Of a stretch of DNA of 64,000 bases, positions 18,333 through 26,579 are shown piece after piece. The notes beneath the pieces were generated by a model. That model did no database searches. It had not been told where the DNA came from and saw only the letters and a program-made list of their open reading frames with translations. The position numbers and the translations under genes are program-made. Position 1 is the first letter of the stretch. Each line of letters starts with the position of its first letter. The stretch is from Acidobacteriota bacterium (GTDB taxonomy: Bacteria > Acidobacteriota > Terriglobia > Bryobacterales > Bryobacteraceae): positions 124,001 to 188,000 of the forward strand of contig JAKOTR010000029.1 of assembly GCA_029776225.1 (NCBI GenBank), given 5' to 3'.

Positions 18333-19079
18333 TTACATGCGGTTGATCAAACTGGCCACGTAGCCCGCGCCGAAGCCGTTGTCGATGTTGACCACGGCGA
18401 CGTTGCTCGCGCAACTGTTCAGCATGGCGAGTAGTGCGGCGAGCCCCTGGAAGCTCGCGCCGTAGCCGACCGAAGTGGGCACGGCGATCACCGGGCAGGA
18501 AACCAGGCCTCCGACCACACTGGGCAGCGCCCCCTCCATGCCGGCGCAGACCACCACGACGCGCGCCTGCATCAGCCGCTCGCGGTTGTTCATCAGCCGG
18601 TGAATGCCGGCCACGCCGATGTCGTAGATGACCTCGACCTCGTTGCCCATCACCTCAGCCGTCACCTGGGCTTCCTCGGCGACGGGAATGTCGCTCGTGC
18701 CGGCGGAGATGATGGCGATTTTGCCCTTCCCGTGGACAGTCTTGTCGCACCAAACGCGCAGGGCGCCGGAGAGCGGGAAATACTCGACGTCGGGGGCAAC
18801 CTCGCGCACGCGCGCGGCGGTGGCCTCATCGGCCCGCGTGATCAGGATGTTCGGCGTTTTTTCGAGCAGCCGGGCGGCGATCTTCGCCACCTGGTCCGGC
18901 GTCTTTCCCTTGGCGAAGATGACTTCCGGCATGCCGTGGCGCAGCGCGCGGTGATGGTCGACCTTGGCGAAACCGAGGTCCTCGAACGGCAGGTGCCTGA
19001 GTCTCTCCATCGCCGTATCGATATCCATCGCGCCGGAGCGGACCGCTTCGAGCAGCGCCTTGATTTGTTGCTGATTCAT
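18333..19079 (-). CDS. larB: LarB: pyridinium-3,5-biscarboxylic acid mononucleotide synthase
   Basis: The 248-aa protein has an N-terminal helical part (about 1-80) and a PurE-like carboxylase domain (about 115-248) with [27 protein letters not shown] and [15 protein letters not shown]. LarB carboxylates and hydrolyses nicotinate adenine dinucleotide, the first step to the nickel-pincer cofactor of lactate racemase. ATG at 19079 is chosen; the frame stays open to 19310, but that part overlaps the DUF192 gene. No larC or larE is visible in the window. TamB converges on it with 27 bases between the stop codons, including a CGGGC/GCCCG stem at 18314-18329. Confidence 0.9.
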   Translation of the reverse strand: MNQQQIKALLEAVRSGAMDIDTAMERLRHLPFEDLGFAKVDHHRALRHGMPEVIFAKGKTPDQVAKIAARLLEKTPNILITRADEATAARVREVAPDVEYFPLSGALRVWCDKTVHGKGKIAIISAGTSDIPVAEEAQVTAEVMGNEVEVIYDIGVAGIHRLMNNRERLMQARVVVVCAGMEGALPSVVGGLVSCPVIAVPTSVGYGASFQGLAALLAMLNSCASNVAVVNIDNGFGAGYVASLINRM

Positions 19080-19093
19080 AAAAAGACCTTCGG

Positions 19094-19555
19094 CTAAAAC
19101 CTCAGAGTATCTCCCACTCGCAAACCGTACTTGGCCGCCATTCCCCCGGCGAGTTCGAGCACGTACTGCGCTTCGAAATTGCCTCCGTAGAGCGGGCACT
19201 CGCTGGCTTTGGAGCTGGTGCATGGCGGCGTATTGGCCGAAATCTCGACGATGCGGCGCGTGCGGTCCATCCAGACAATGTCGAGCGGGATGCGGACCTG
19301 GTACATCCAATACTGGTACTTGCCGGGACGCGCGTGAAAGAACAGCATGCCGCGGTCGGGCGGGAGCGAGTCGCGAAACATCATCCCGCGCATGAGATCC
19401 ACGTCCCTCAACATCATCTCCGCGCGCACGCTCTTTCCGTTCGGGAAGGTGACGATCGTCGTCTGGTACTCGTCGAGAGTAACGGCTTTAGGGCCACAGC
19501 CCGCGAGCGCAAGCGCGAGCGCGAAACAGGCCGCGGATAGTCTCCAACGCACCAT
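19094..19555 (-). CDS. DUF192 family lipoprotein
   Basis: The 153-aa product begins with a lipoprotein signal, LALALAGC, with the lipidated Cys at residue 20. The DUF192 fold follows: a start like [17 protein letters not shown], then [32 protein letters not shown] and a C-terminal [18 protein letters not shown]. Proteins of this family are small exported or lipid-anchored proteins of unknown biochemical role. The frame is open to 19582, but ATG at 19555 gives a proper lipoprotein signal. The start is divergent from mqnP with only 8 bases between the start codons, so the promoters must overlap coding sequence. Confidence 0.85.
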   Translation of the reverse strand: MVRWRLSAACFALALALAGCGPKAVTLDEYQTTIVTFPNGKSVRAEMMLRDVDLMRGMMFRDSLPPDRGMLFFHARPGKYQYWMYQVRIPLDIVWMDRTRRIVEISANTPPCTSSKASECPLYGGNFEAQYVLELAGGMAAKYGLRVGDTLRF

Positions 19556-19563
19556 GAAATAGA

Positions 19564-20466
19564 ATGATAACAGGCATGGCATCGATATTTAGGCGGCTCC
19601 GGTTGACGCTCGAAATGATCAAGTTCGAACACTCCGTCTTCGCGCTGCCGTTTGCCGCGACCGCCGCGCTGCTCGCCATTCGCGAATCCAACTATGCGCC
19701 GCCGCAACTGGCCTGGAAGCTGTGCTGGATCCTGGTGGCGATGGTCGCGGCGCGCTCGGCGGCGATGGCGTTCAACCGCGTCATTGACGCTGGCATCGAC
19801 GCCAAAAACCCGCGCACGCGCTCGCGCCACATCCCTGCGGGCCTGGTATCGACGACTTTCGCCTGGAGTTTCGTGGCTCTCACCTCGCTGGTTTTCCTGC
19901 TCGCCGCCCGTGCGCTGAATCCGCTGTGCTTCCGGCTGGCGCCTCTGGCGCTGGCGATTGTTTTCTTCTACTCGTTCACCAAGCGGTTCACGACGGCGTC
20001 GCACCTCGTGCTCGGGCTGTGTCTTGGCATCGCCCCCGCCGCGGCGTGGATTGCCGTGCGCGGCTCGCTCGATCCGCGCATCCTGTGGCTCACCGCCGCG
20101 GTGATGCTGTGGACGGCGGGCTTCGACATCATTTACTCCTGCCAGGACTACGAGTTCGACGTCCAGGAGGGGCTGTTCAGCTATCCCAGCCGCTTCGGAA
20201 TCGCGGCATCGCTCTGGATTTCTCGGGGATTCCATGCGGCGATGCTGGTGTGTTTGATTGCGCTCGAACGCGCCTTCGACCTCGGCGCTCTGAGCGTTGC
20301 GGGAATTGCCGCCGTCGCCGCCCTGCTCGTCTACGAACACCGCCTCGTGAAACCAAACGATCTATCGCGCGTGAACGCCGCGTTTTTTAACGTGAACGGC
20401 TACGTCAGCGTGCTATTCTTTCTGTTTTGGGCGGCCGATATCCTTCTGCTCCGCGCTGGGACGTGA
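19564..20466 (+). CDS. mqnP: UbiA-family prenyltransferase of menaquinone synthesis (MqnP-like)
   Basis: This integral membrane protein (about 300 aa, eight or nine helices) has both UbiA Asp-rich motifs: NRVIDAGIDAKNPRTRSR (about 78-95) and DYEFDVQEG (about 200). It attaches a polyprenyl chain to an aromatic acid. Directly downstream, with no gap, is the aminofutalosine synthase mqnE, so the acceptor is most likely the 1,4-dihydroxy-6-naphthoate of the futalosine menaquinone route rather than 4-hydroxybenzoate. Two starts are possible, ATG at 19564 or 19576, and neither has a strong ribosome binding site. Confidence 0.85.
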   Translation: MITGMASIFRRLRLTLEMIKFEHSVFALPFAATAALLAIRESNYAPPQLAWKLCWILVAMVAARSAAMAFNRVIDAGIDAKNPRTRSRHIPAGLVSTTFAWSFVALTSLVFLLAARALNPLCFRLAPLALAIVFFYSFTKRFTTASHLVLGLCLGIAPAAAWIAVRGSLDPRILWLTAAVMLWTAGFDIIYSCQDYEFDVQEGLFSYPSRFGIAASLWISRGFHAAMLVCLIALERAFDLGALSVAGIAAVAALLVYEHRLVKPNDLSRVNAAFFNVNGYVSVLFFLFWAADILLLRAGT

Positions 20467-21585
20467 ATGAAGATTACGTTTGAAGACCCGAAGCTGGAAC
20501 TAATTCGCGAAAAGGTGATGGCGGGCGTGCGGCTCAGCGCCGAGGACGGAATCACGCTCTACCGCTCGCACGATATCCTCGCCGTGGGCTGGATGGCGAA
20601 CCTCGTCCGCGAGCGCATGCACGGCAATCTCACCTACTTCAACGTGAACCAGCACATCAACCCCACCGATGTGTGCGTGGCAAGCTGCCGGCTTTGTGCG
20701 TTCGGGAAAAAGGCCAAAGACCCGCGCGCCTACACGATGTCCCTGGAGCAGGTTTGGGAGACCGCCGGGCGCGGCTGGACGGAAGACGTCACCGAATTCC
20801 ACATTGTCGGGGGACTGCACCCGGAGCTCACACTCGACTGGTATTGCGAAATGCTCCGCGGGCTGAAGAAGCGCTTCCCCAAGGTCCACCTGAAGGCGCT
20901 CACGATGGTCGAAATCGCCTATCTCGCGCGCCGGACGAAAATCTCCTACGCCGAAACGATCCAGCGGCTGATCGATGCCGGCGTGGAATCGCTGCCGGGC
21001 GGCGGCGCGGAGATCTTTGCGGAGCGCGTGCGCCGCGTGATCTGCGATCACAAGATCGACGGCGAGGAGTGGCTCGAAGTAGCGCGCACGGCGCACCGGC
21101 TCGGCCTGCGCTCGAACTGCACGATGCTCTACGGCCACATCGAAAACGAAGAAGACCGGGTGGACCACCTGCTGAAGCTGCGCGCGCTACAGGACGAAAC
21201 CGGCGGATTCGTGGCTTTCATCCCGCTGGCGTTCCATCCCGCCAACACGGCTTTGAAGCACATCCCGCCCACCACAGGATTCGACGACATACGCAACATC
21301 GCCGTGGCGCGCCTCATGCTGGACAACGTGCCGCACATCAAGGCGTACTGGGTGATGATGACGCCGCGCATCGCGCAGATCGCCCAGCGTTTCGGCGCCG
21401 ACGACATCGACGGCACGGTGGTGGAGGAAAAAATCTACCACGATGCGGGCGCGACTACGAGCCAATCGCTGCGGCGCAGCGAACTGCTGCGGCTGATCCG
21501 CGAGGCGGGCCGCGAGCCCGTCGAGCGCGACACGCTCTACCGTCCAGTCACCCGGTCCGGCGCGGCGTTCACCATTCTGGTGTAG
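20467..21585 (+). CDS. mqnE: Aminofutalosine synthase, radical SAM enzyme MqnE
   Basis: The 372-aa radical SAM enzyme carries the cluster motif as Cys70-Cys74-Cys77 (CVASCRLC, the CxxxCxxC spacing). It shows the MqnE/CofH-like TIM barrel with HIVGGLHPELTLDWYCEML, LPGGGAEIF and GLRSNCTMLYGHIE. MqnE adds 3-[(1-carboxyvinyl)oxy]benzoate to SAM to form 6-amino-6-deoxyfutalosine, an early step in futalosine menaquinone synthesis. It directly abuts mqnP (TGA then ATG). Cyclic dehypoxanthinyl futalosine synthase (MqnC) is the main alternative, but FHIVGGLHP and the paired prenyltransferase fit MqnE better. Confidence 0.9.
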   Translation: MKITFEDPKLELIREKVMAGVRLSAEDGITLYRSHDILAVGWMANLVRERMHGNLTYFNVNQHINPTDVCVASCRLCAFGKKAKDPRAYTMSLEQVWETAGRGWTEDVTEFHIVGGLHPELTLDWYCEMLRGLKKRFPKVHLKALTMVEIAYLARRTKISYAETIQRLIDAGVESLPGGGAEIFAERVRRVICDHKIDGEEWLEVARTAHRLGLRSNCTMLYGHIENEEDRVDHLLKLRALQDETGGFVAFIPLAFHPANTALKHIPPTTGFDDIRNIAVARLMLDNVPHIKAYWVMMTPRIAQIAQRFGADDIDGTVVEEKIYHDAGATTSQSLRRSELLRLIREAGREPVERDTLYRPVTRSGAAFTILV

Positions 21586-21592
21586 CCCACGC

Positions 21593-22777
21593 TCAGCGCG
21601 GGGTGATCAGGCCGCCGAGCTTATCCTCCTCGGAAATGGCGCGGTGGGGGAACCGCGTCGAGTACGCCTCAAAATACTTCAAACCCGAACCGGTGTTGCA
21701 GATCACGATGCGCTCGCCGGCGGCAAGAACGCCGTTTGCCAGAAGTTTCTGCAGCGCCGCGACGCAGGCCGCGCCTTCGGGCGACGGAAAAATGCCTTCA
21801 AGTGAGGCAAGCTCCACGCCGGCATCGAGCATCTCGGCGTCGCTCACCGCCACCGCCGTCCCGCCGCTTTCCCGCAACGCCCGCAGGATCAGGAAATCGC
21901 CCGCCGGTTTGGGCACGCGGATCCCGCCGGCCAGCGTCGCGGGGTTCTCGAAAGGTTCGCAGCGCTCCGCACCCACTTCGAACGCGCGCACCACCGGGCA
22001 GCAGCCTTCCGCCTGCACCGCGACCAGTTTCGGCCGCAGGCCGGAGATCCAGCCGAGCGCTTCCATTTCCTCAAAGGCCTTCCATATGCCGATGACGCCG
22101 GCGCCGCTGCCGGTGGGGCAAAGGATGGCATCCGGCAGGCGCCAGTCCATCTGCTCGGCGATCTCATAGCCGATCGTCTTGCTGCCTTCGACGCGGTACG
22201 CATAGAGCGCGCTCATGTCGAACCAGCCGTCGGGCGTTCCGCCGTTCTTCTCAACCTGCGCTCCGGCGGCCCTGCACACAACGAAATCCGGTTGCCGCGC
22301 CTCTCCGGTCAAAACGACGTGCGCCTTAATACCCGCCGCCGCTGCGTATGCCGCCAGCGTGCTCGCCGCGTTCCCACCACCCGTCACAGCCGCCTTGCGA
22401 ATACCCAGCTCGACGGCCATCGAGACCGCGCAGGAAAACCCGCGCGCCTTAATCGAGCCCGTCGGGTTCTGCCCCTCGTCCTTGATCCAAAGCTGCCGCA
22501 CGCCCAGGCGCTGATTAAGGCGGCGCGTGCTCACCAGCGGCGTCATACCCTCGCCAAGCGACGCGATCGCGTGCAGCGTCCGCACGGGCAGCACCGGAGC
22601 GTAGCGCCACATGCTCGGTGGGCCGTTCTTGATCCACTCGCGGCTCCAGCTTCGACGGGCGAGATCCAGGTCATAGCGCGCCAGCAGAGGGCCGCCGCAA
22701 TCGCACAAACTGCGCGGCTGCCGCGGATCCCATCGCCGTTCGCATACACTGCACCTCAACTCCGTCAAAGTCGTCAT
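21593..22777 (-). CDS. thrC: Threonine synthase
   Basis: The 394-aa fold type II PLP enzyme has an N-terminal zinc-ribbon-like segment (Cys9, Cys12, Cys25, Cys27). The PLP Lys is residue 110 in NPTGSIKARG. GGGNAASTLAAYAA forms the phosphate cup, and CPTGSGAGVIG and NTGSGLKYFEA are other cofactor loops. It converts O-phosphohomoserine to threonine. The N-terminal Cys motif is typical of archaeal-type class II threonine synthases. ATG at 22777 is preferred, with an in-frame GTG at 22780 just before it. The frame stays open to 22924 without a plausible start. It converges with mqnE, only 7 bases apart. Confidence 0.88.
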   Translation of the reverse strand: MTTLTELRCSVCERRWDPRQPRSLCDCGGPLLARYDLDLARRSWSREWIKNGPPSMWRYAPVLPVRTLHAIASLGEGMTPLVSTRRLNQRLGVRQLWIKDEGQNPTGSIKARGFSCAVSMAVELGIRKAAVTGGGNAASTLAAYAAAAGIKAHVVLTGEARQPDFVVCRAAGAQVEKNGGTPDGWFDMSALYAYRVEGSKTIGYEIAEQMDWRLPDAILCPTGSGAGVIGIWKAFEEMEALGWISGLRPKLVAVQAEGCCPVVRAFEVGAERCEPFENPATLAGGIRVPKPAGDFLILRALRESGGTAVAVSDAEMLDAGVELASLEGIFPSPEGAACVAALQKLLANGVLAAGERIVICNTGSGLKYFEAYSTRFPHRAISEEDKLGGLITPR

Positions 22778-22884
22778 CACGTGATGATCATAGCAGCGCG
22801 CCGGGTCTGGAGTTGCGTGCGCGCACTCCGACCCTGTGTGGGCGCGGCGCTGGTTCACAAAAAGCGTTCGTGTGAGGGGATGCC

Positions 22885-23349
22885 TTACTGCTTTTCCAGA
22901 ACAAGCTTCTGGTTGTCTTCCCACATGCCGGTCTCAAAGTGCCGCATGATGGTCAGGACTTTGCCGTCCTCGGACACCGTCCACTTGTCCGTCATGGTGA
23001 ATGCCGTATCGCCGAACTGTCCCTTGGATACAATGACAAGCGTTTCGCCTTCGTACTTGAGGGTGCTCCTTACCTCGGCGGAACCGACCTGATTGACGCA
23101 CTCCTTGCCGTCGGTGGTGTACTTGCTCTCGACCTCGATTTCCCCGCCCTCACTGGACTGCTTGATCGCGACAGTAAGATTGGGATCCGCGTGCGTGACT
23201 GTCTGCGTCATGCTGTCCGGCGCCGGCATCTGGCCGAAATCGCTCTTGGATACGTTCAGCTTCCAATGGCCGGTAAAGTTGGGCCTGGCAAGCGTGGACA
23301 GCGCCCCGAAACTGACCATGGCAGTAAGTACGAGCAAACGTCGCGTCAT
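22885..23349 (-). CDS. Small secreted protein, tandem copy A
   Basis: The 154-aa protein has a signal peptide (about 1-21, ending TLARP), then NFTGHWKLNVSKSDFGQMPAPDSM and a lipocalin-like series of beta strands ending in LVLEKQ. It is very similar along its whole length to the next gene (23450-23914), differing mainly in the signal peptide and in loops. A GGAGG ribosome binding site lies 7 bases before the ATG. The opening FTGxWKLNxxKSDFG is a recurrent motif in short acidobacterial exported proteins; its function is unknown. A 15-base upstream element (23384-23398) is shared with the paralogue. Confidence 0.8.
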   Translation of the reverse strand: MTRRLLVLTAMVSFGALSTLARPNFTGHWKLNVSKSDFGQMPAPDSMTQTVTHADPNLTVAIKQSSEGGEIEVESKYTTDGKECVNQVGSAEVRSTLKYEGETLVIVSKGQFGDTAFTMTDKWTVSEDGKVLTIMRHFETGMWEDNQKLVLEKQ

Positions 23350-23383
23350 TTTGTATCCTCCACTAATGCCCAACTTAGCGGGC

Positions 23384-23398
23384 CGCTGTCCAGCATAC
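23384..23398 (-). repeat. Upstream element shared by the two tandem secreted-protein genes, copy A
   Basis: The 15-base sequence GTATGCTGGACAGCG (read on the minus strand) recurs exactly at 23962-23976, each time upstream of one of the two paralogues. TATGCT could serve as a -10 box. It lies 35 bases before the copy A start codon, so it is a good candidate for the core promoter duplicated with the gene. Confidence 0.5.
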
Positions 23399-23449
23399 GC
23401 CGCCCGGCCCCGATACCCGATTGGGACCGCGCCGGGCGTCCACAGCCGG

Positions 23450-23914
23450 TTACTGCTTCTCCAGGACAAGCTTCTGGTCGCCCTCACCCATCTGGCTTTC
23501 AAAGTGCCGCATGATGGTCAGGACCTTGCCGTCCTCGGAAACCGTCCACTTGTCCGTCATTGTGAATTCCGAGTCGCCGAACTGGCCCTTGCTGACAATG
23601 ACGAGCGTTTCACCCTCATACTTGAGAGTGCTCTTGATTTCGCCAGGCCCCCACTGGTTGACACACTCCTTGCCGTCGGTCGTGTACTTGTTTTCCATCT
23701 CGAACTCGCCGCGCTCGCTGGACATCTTGACTGCAACGGTGAGATTGGGATCCGAGTGCGTGATCGTCTGGGTCATGCTGTCTGGCGCCGGCATCTGGCC
23801 GAAATCGCTCTTGGATGCGTTCAGCTTCCAGGTGCCGGTAAAGTTAGGTTTTGCGAGCAGGGACAGTGTCCCGAAAATCAGCATCGTGCAAACTACGAGG
23901 AGACGCTGCCTCAT
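23450..23914 (-). CDS. Small secreted protein, tandem copy B
   Basis: This is a 154-aa paralogue of the downstream gene, with signal peptide, NFTGTWKLNASKSDFGQMP, a central EGETLVIVSKGQFGD block and the same LVLEKQ end. AAGGAGG precedes the ATG. The equal length and block-by-block identity point to recent tandem duplication. A beta-barrel/lipocalin-like fold is suspected from alternating hydrophobic residues, but no catalytic motif is visible. The gene has its own promoter-like element at 23962-23976. Confidence 0.8.
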   Translation of the reverse strand: MRQRLLVVCTMLIFGTLSLLAKPNFTGTWKLNASKSDFGQMPAPDSMTQTITHSDPNLTVAVKMSSERGEFEMENKYTTDGKECVNQWGPGEIKSTLKYEGETLVIVSKGQFGDSEFTMTDKWTVSEDGKVLTIMRHFESQMGEGDQKLVLEKQ

Positions 23915-23961
23915 TTGTTTACGTCCTCCTTAATAGGCCTTTTACGCCTTCCTAAACAGGT

Positions 23962-23976
23962 CGCTGTCCAGCATAC
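23962..23976 (-). repeat. Upstream element shared by the two tandem secreted-protein genes, copy B
   Basis: This is an exact copy of the 15-base element at 23384-23398. It lies 48 bases before the start of copy B, whereas copy A has 35. The sequence between the element and the start codon has diverged, so the match is not simply part of an unbroken duplication and suggests selection, for example as a promoter. Confidence 0.5.
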
Positions 23977-23984
23977 ACCAACTG

Positions 23985-25202
23985 CTACCAGTTTGTGAGC
24001 GAGCCGTCCGGCCGCCATAACATCGGTATCGGCGCGGCATGCTCCGTAATCTCGGCGATCATCTGAAGCCTCGAAGGATCGAACACCACCCCCAGTCCCG
24101 GCCTCCGGTTGGGCCAGAGCTTCCCATGGCGGAAATCGAGACACTGCGGCAAGTGCGGCGTTTCCGCGGGCCCGGCGCCGACCATTTCCATCGCCACCGG
24201 ACCTGAAAACACGCTGCACGCATGTACGAGCGCGGCCGTAGCGATCGGCCCGGTGAAGTGCGGCACCAGCCCCACGTAGTGGGTCTCGCAGATCGCGGCA
24301 ATCTTCATGAACTCGGTGATGCCGCCGCAGTTCGGAATGGTGACGCGCGAGTAATCGATCAAGTGCTGCTCCACCAGCTCGTTAATGTCCCAGCGGTCGC
24401 CGAACTGCTCGCCCACCGCAATCGGAACTTTCACCATCGGACGCAGCGTGCGGTACACGCCCGGGTTCTCCGACCGCACGAGGTCTTCACAGAAGAAGGG
24501 CTCCAGATCCTCAATCAGCGAGCTGAGACGGACTGCGTCCGACAGATCCAGGCGCGTGTGGTAATCGATGCACCAGTCGCCGTCCTTGCCGATGGCGTCC
24601 CGTATGGCCCTGCAGGTTTCGGCGGTTCTGCGCACGATCTGGCGGGAGTCGAATCCCTGGCGTCCGGAATCGAGGACCGAGATGCGGTAAGCCCGGAAGC
24701 CCGCCTCGATGCAGGCGCGCGCCGTCTCAGCCGCGCTTCCCTTGCGCGGGAAGGAGGTGGAGTAGCACTCGACGTAGTCTCGCGCGAGGCCGCCGAGCAG
24801 CTCGTACACGGGCGCGTTCAGCGCTTTGCCCTTGATGTCCCAGAGCGCCATGTCGAGCGCGCCCAAAGCGTGCAGCTTTTCGCGTCCGGCCGGGTAAAAG
24901 AAGCCGCGGTACATGAGCTGCCACAGGCGGTCAATGCGCCACGGGTCCTCTCCGATCAGCATCGCGGCGCACTGCTCGATGGTGTCCTTCGTGCCGCCTT
25001 CACCGATACCCGTGATGCCGGCATCGGTCTCTACAGTGACCACGTTACTAGACTGATTGAAAATGGGGCGCGAGTTCGGGTCGCGGTAGTACCGGATTCT
25101 GGTGATTTTCATCTTCGCGGGCGCTGCGGGCGCGGCCGAAAGCGCTGCGGAGCCAAAGGCGGGAGCAGCAGCTAGAGAGCGGAAGAAAGACCGGCGATCC
25201 AT
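23985..25202 (-). CDS. Tat-exported mandelate racemase/muconate lactonizing family dehydratase
   Basis: The 405-aa enolase-superfamily protein has a twin-arginine-like leader (MDRRSFFRSLAAAPAFGSAA). The N-terminal capping domain is about 30-150 and the barrel 155-380. Barrel motifs are WCIDYHTRLDLSDA, FFCEDLVRSENP, PIAVGEQFGDRWDI and LVPHFTGPIATAA. The Asp/Glu/Glu metal ligands and the D-x-H pair resemble the galactonate dehydratase group, so dehydration of an acid sugar is the best guess. Export of such an enzyme is unusual, but fits the Tat-exported Gfo/Idh/MocA enzyme at 2058. ATG at 25202 gives the Tat signal; the frame is open to 25382. Confidence 0.85.
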   Translation of the reverse strand: MDRRSFFRSLAAAPAFGSAALSAAPAAPAKMKITRIRYYRDPNSRPIFNQSSNVVTVETDAGITGIGEGGTKDTIEQCAAMLIGEDPWRIDRLWQLMYRGFFYPAGREKLHALGALDMALWDIKGKALNAPVYELLGGLARDYVECYSTSFPRKGSAAETARACIEAGFRAYRISVLDSGRQGFDSRQIVRRTAETCRAIRDAIGKDGDWCIDYHTRLDLSDAVRLSSLIEDLEPFFCEDLVRSENPGVYRTLRPMVKVPIAVGEQFGDRWDINELVEQHLIDYSRVTIPNCGGITEFMKIAAICETHYVGLVPHFTGPIATAALVHACSVFSGPVAMEMVGAGPAETPHLPQCLDFRHGKLWPNRRPGLGVVFDPSRLQMIAEITEHAAPIPMLWRPDGSLTNW

Positions 25203-25283
25203 ACGGGGCAAAATACCACGACCGGGGCTAATTTGGAATGCCGTGAGTCTCCTCGCCATTACCGGCATGCTAACCTTTGGATC

Positions 25284-26579
25284 ATGAACGACGCGGACGT
25301 CGTTGCGCGCATGCGCCGCGATTGGGATGCGCGGGCGGCGGAAAATGCCAAGTATTACGTGGCGTGCCAGAAATGCGAGCAATCCGACGCGGAATTCTAC
25401 AGCGGAGCGCCGGAAATTATCGCAAGGGTCCGCCGCGATTACGTCTTCCTGCCACAGCCGGCGCCGGAATGCCGCTTCCTGGAAATCGGGTGCGGGCTGG
25501 GCAGACTCATGTTCTCACTGGCCGCCGACTGCCGCGAGATACACGGCGTCGATATCTCGCCCGAAATGATTGCTATCGCCAGGGACAAGCTGCGCGACAT
25601 TCCCAACGCCCGCTTTACCGTAGCAGAAAACAGCGACCTGAGCGCTTACCCGGACTCGTACTTTGATCTCGCGTACTCTTATGCCGTGTTCCAGCACATT
25701 CCGGACCGGGCCGTGATCTTCCGCTACCTTGATGAGACTCTGCGCGTGCTCAGGCCGGGAGGCGTTTTCATCGGCCATTTCAACGGCGCCCCGCCGGCCG
25801 AAAGCCGCTGTGATACATGGGTCGGCTGCTGGGTCAGCAGTGATGAACTGTTCAAATACGCAAGGGACAGAGGCTGGCAGGTTCTCTGCCGCGAGGGCGC
25901 CGATTCCCCCTACCTCTGGCTCACCATGAAGAAGCCCGCTGCGAGCACACCACTGCGCGGCCCGGTTTCAGCCCGCATCATTACCGTTGCCGCCGCCGAT
26001 GGCGGGCGCACTCTCGTCGCGGGCGGTCCTATGGGCTTCGCCACGCTGTATGCTACGGGAATCCCTGCCGAGTGCTGCTGCCTGACCCGGCTCTCCGCGT
26101 CGATCGGATCCACGCCCGTGCCGCCCTGCTATCTCGGGCCCGCAAGCGCAGATCAGCCCAGGCAGATCAACATCCAGGTGCTCGAAGAGACGCCAGCGGG
26201 CGAACACGATCTCGTCCTGCTTTTCGACGGCCGGCCTGTCTCGGAACCCGTCCGAGTCAGCGTGAAGCCGCGCCCTCCCGTGGCCCCGCGCCTGGTAGCG
26301 GTCACGGACGGCAAGAATATCCTGACTCGCAACGTCATCACCTCCGGCATCATGCAGCTAAACCTGGAGGAGTGCCGCGACATCGGCAGCCTCGAAATTG
26401 CGATCGCCGGCCGGCCTGTCGCGCACTCGCCCGCGTTCTGCGTTAACCCGCTGTCGCGCTATTACCACGTCAATGTGCCGGCGCCGGAGGGAATTTTCGG
26501 GAAACAGACACTCCAGGTCTCGGTTGACGGCCAACAGCTAGCGCCCGTCGAAATCGAAATCGTGCCCCCAGGCTCATGA
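25284..26579 (+). CDS. Class I SAM methyltransferase fused to C-terminal Ig-like domains
   Basis: The 431-aa protein has two parts. Residues about 60-215 are a class I methyltransferase: FLEIGCGLGRLMFSLA (SAM loop), GVDISPEMIAIA, the acidic DLAYSYAVFQHI post-II motif and LRVLRPGGVFIGHFNG. Residues about 235-430 are beta-rich: LSASIGSTPVPPCYLGPA, then QINIQVLEETPAGEHDLVLLFDGRPVSEPVRVSV. The latter resembles the C-terminal domain family (TIGR03437) common in exported Solibacter proteins. No signal peptide is seen, and the zinc-like pair CQKC is near residue 30. Its stop overlaps the start of a secreted protein (ATGA), so the two are coupled. The substrate is unknown. Confidence 0.75.
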   Translation: MNDADVVARMRRDWDARAAENAKYYVACQKCEQSDAEFYSGAPEIIARVRRDYVFLPQPAPECRFLEIGCGLGRLMFSLAADCREIHGVDISPEMIAIARDKLRDIPNARFTVAENSDLSAYPDSYFDLAYSYAVFQHIPDRAVIFRYLDETLRVLRPGGVFIGHFNGAPPAESRCDTWVGCWVSSDELFKYARDRGWQVLCREGADSPYLWLTMKKPAASTPLRGPVSARIITVAAADGGRTLVAGGPMGFATLYATGIPAECCCLTRLSASIGSTPVPPCYLGPASADQPRQINIQVLEETPAGEHDLVLLFDGRPVSEPVRVSVKPRPPVAPRLVAVTDGKNILTRNVITSGIMQLNLEECRDIGSLEIAIAGRPVAHSPAFCVNPLSRYYHVNVPAPEGIFGKQTLQVSVDGQQLAPVEIEIVPPGS

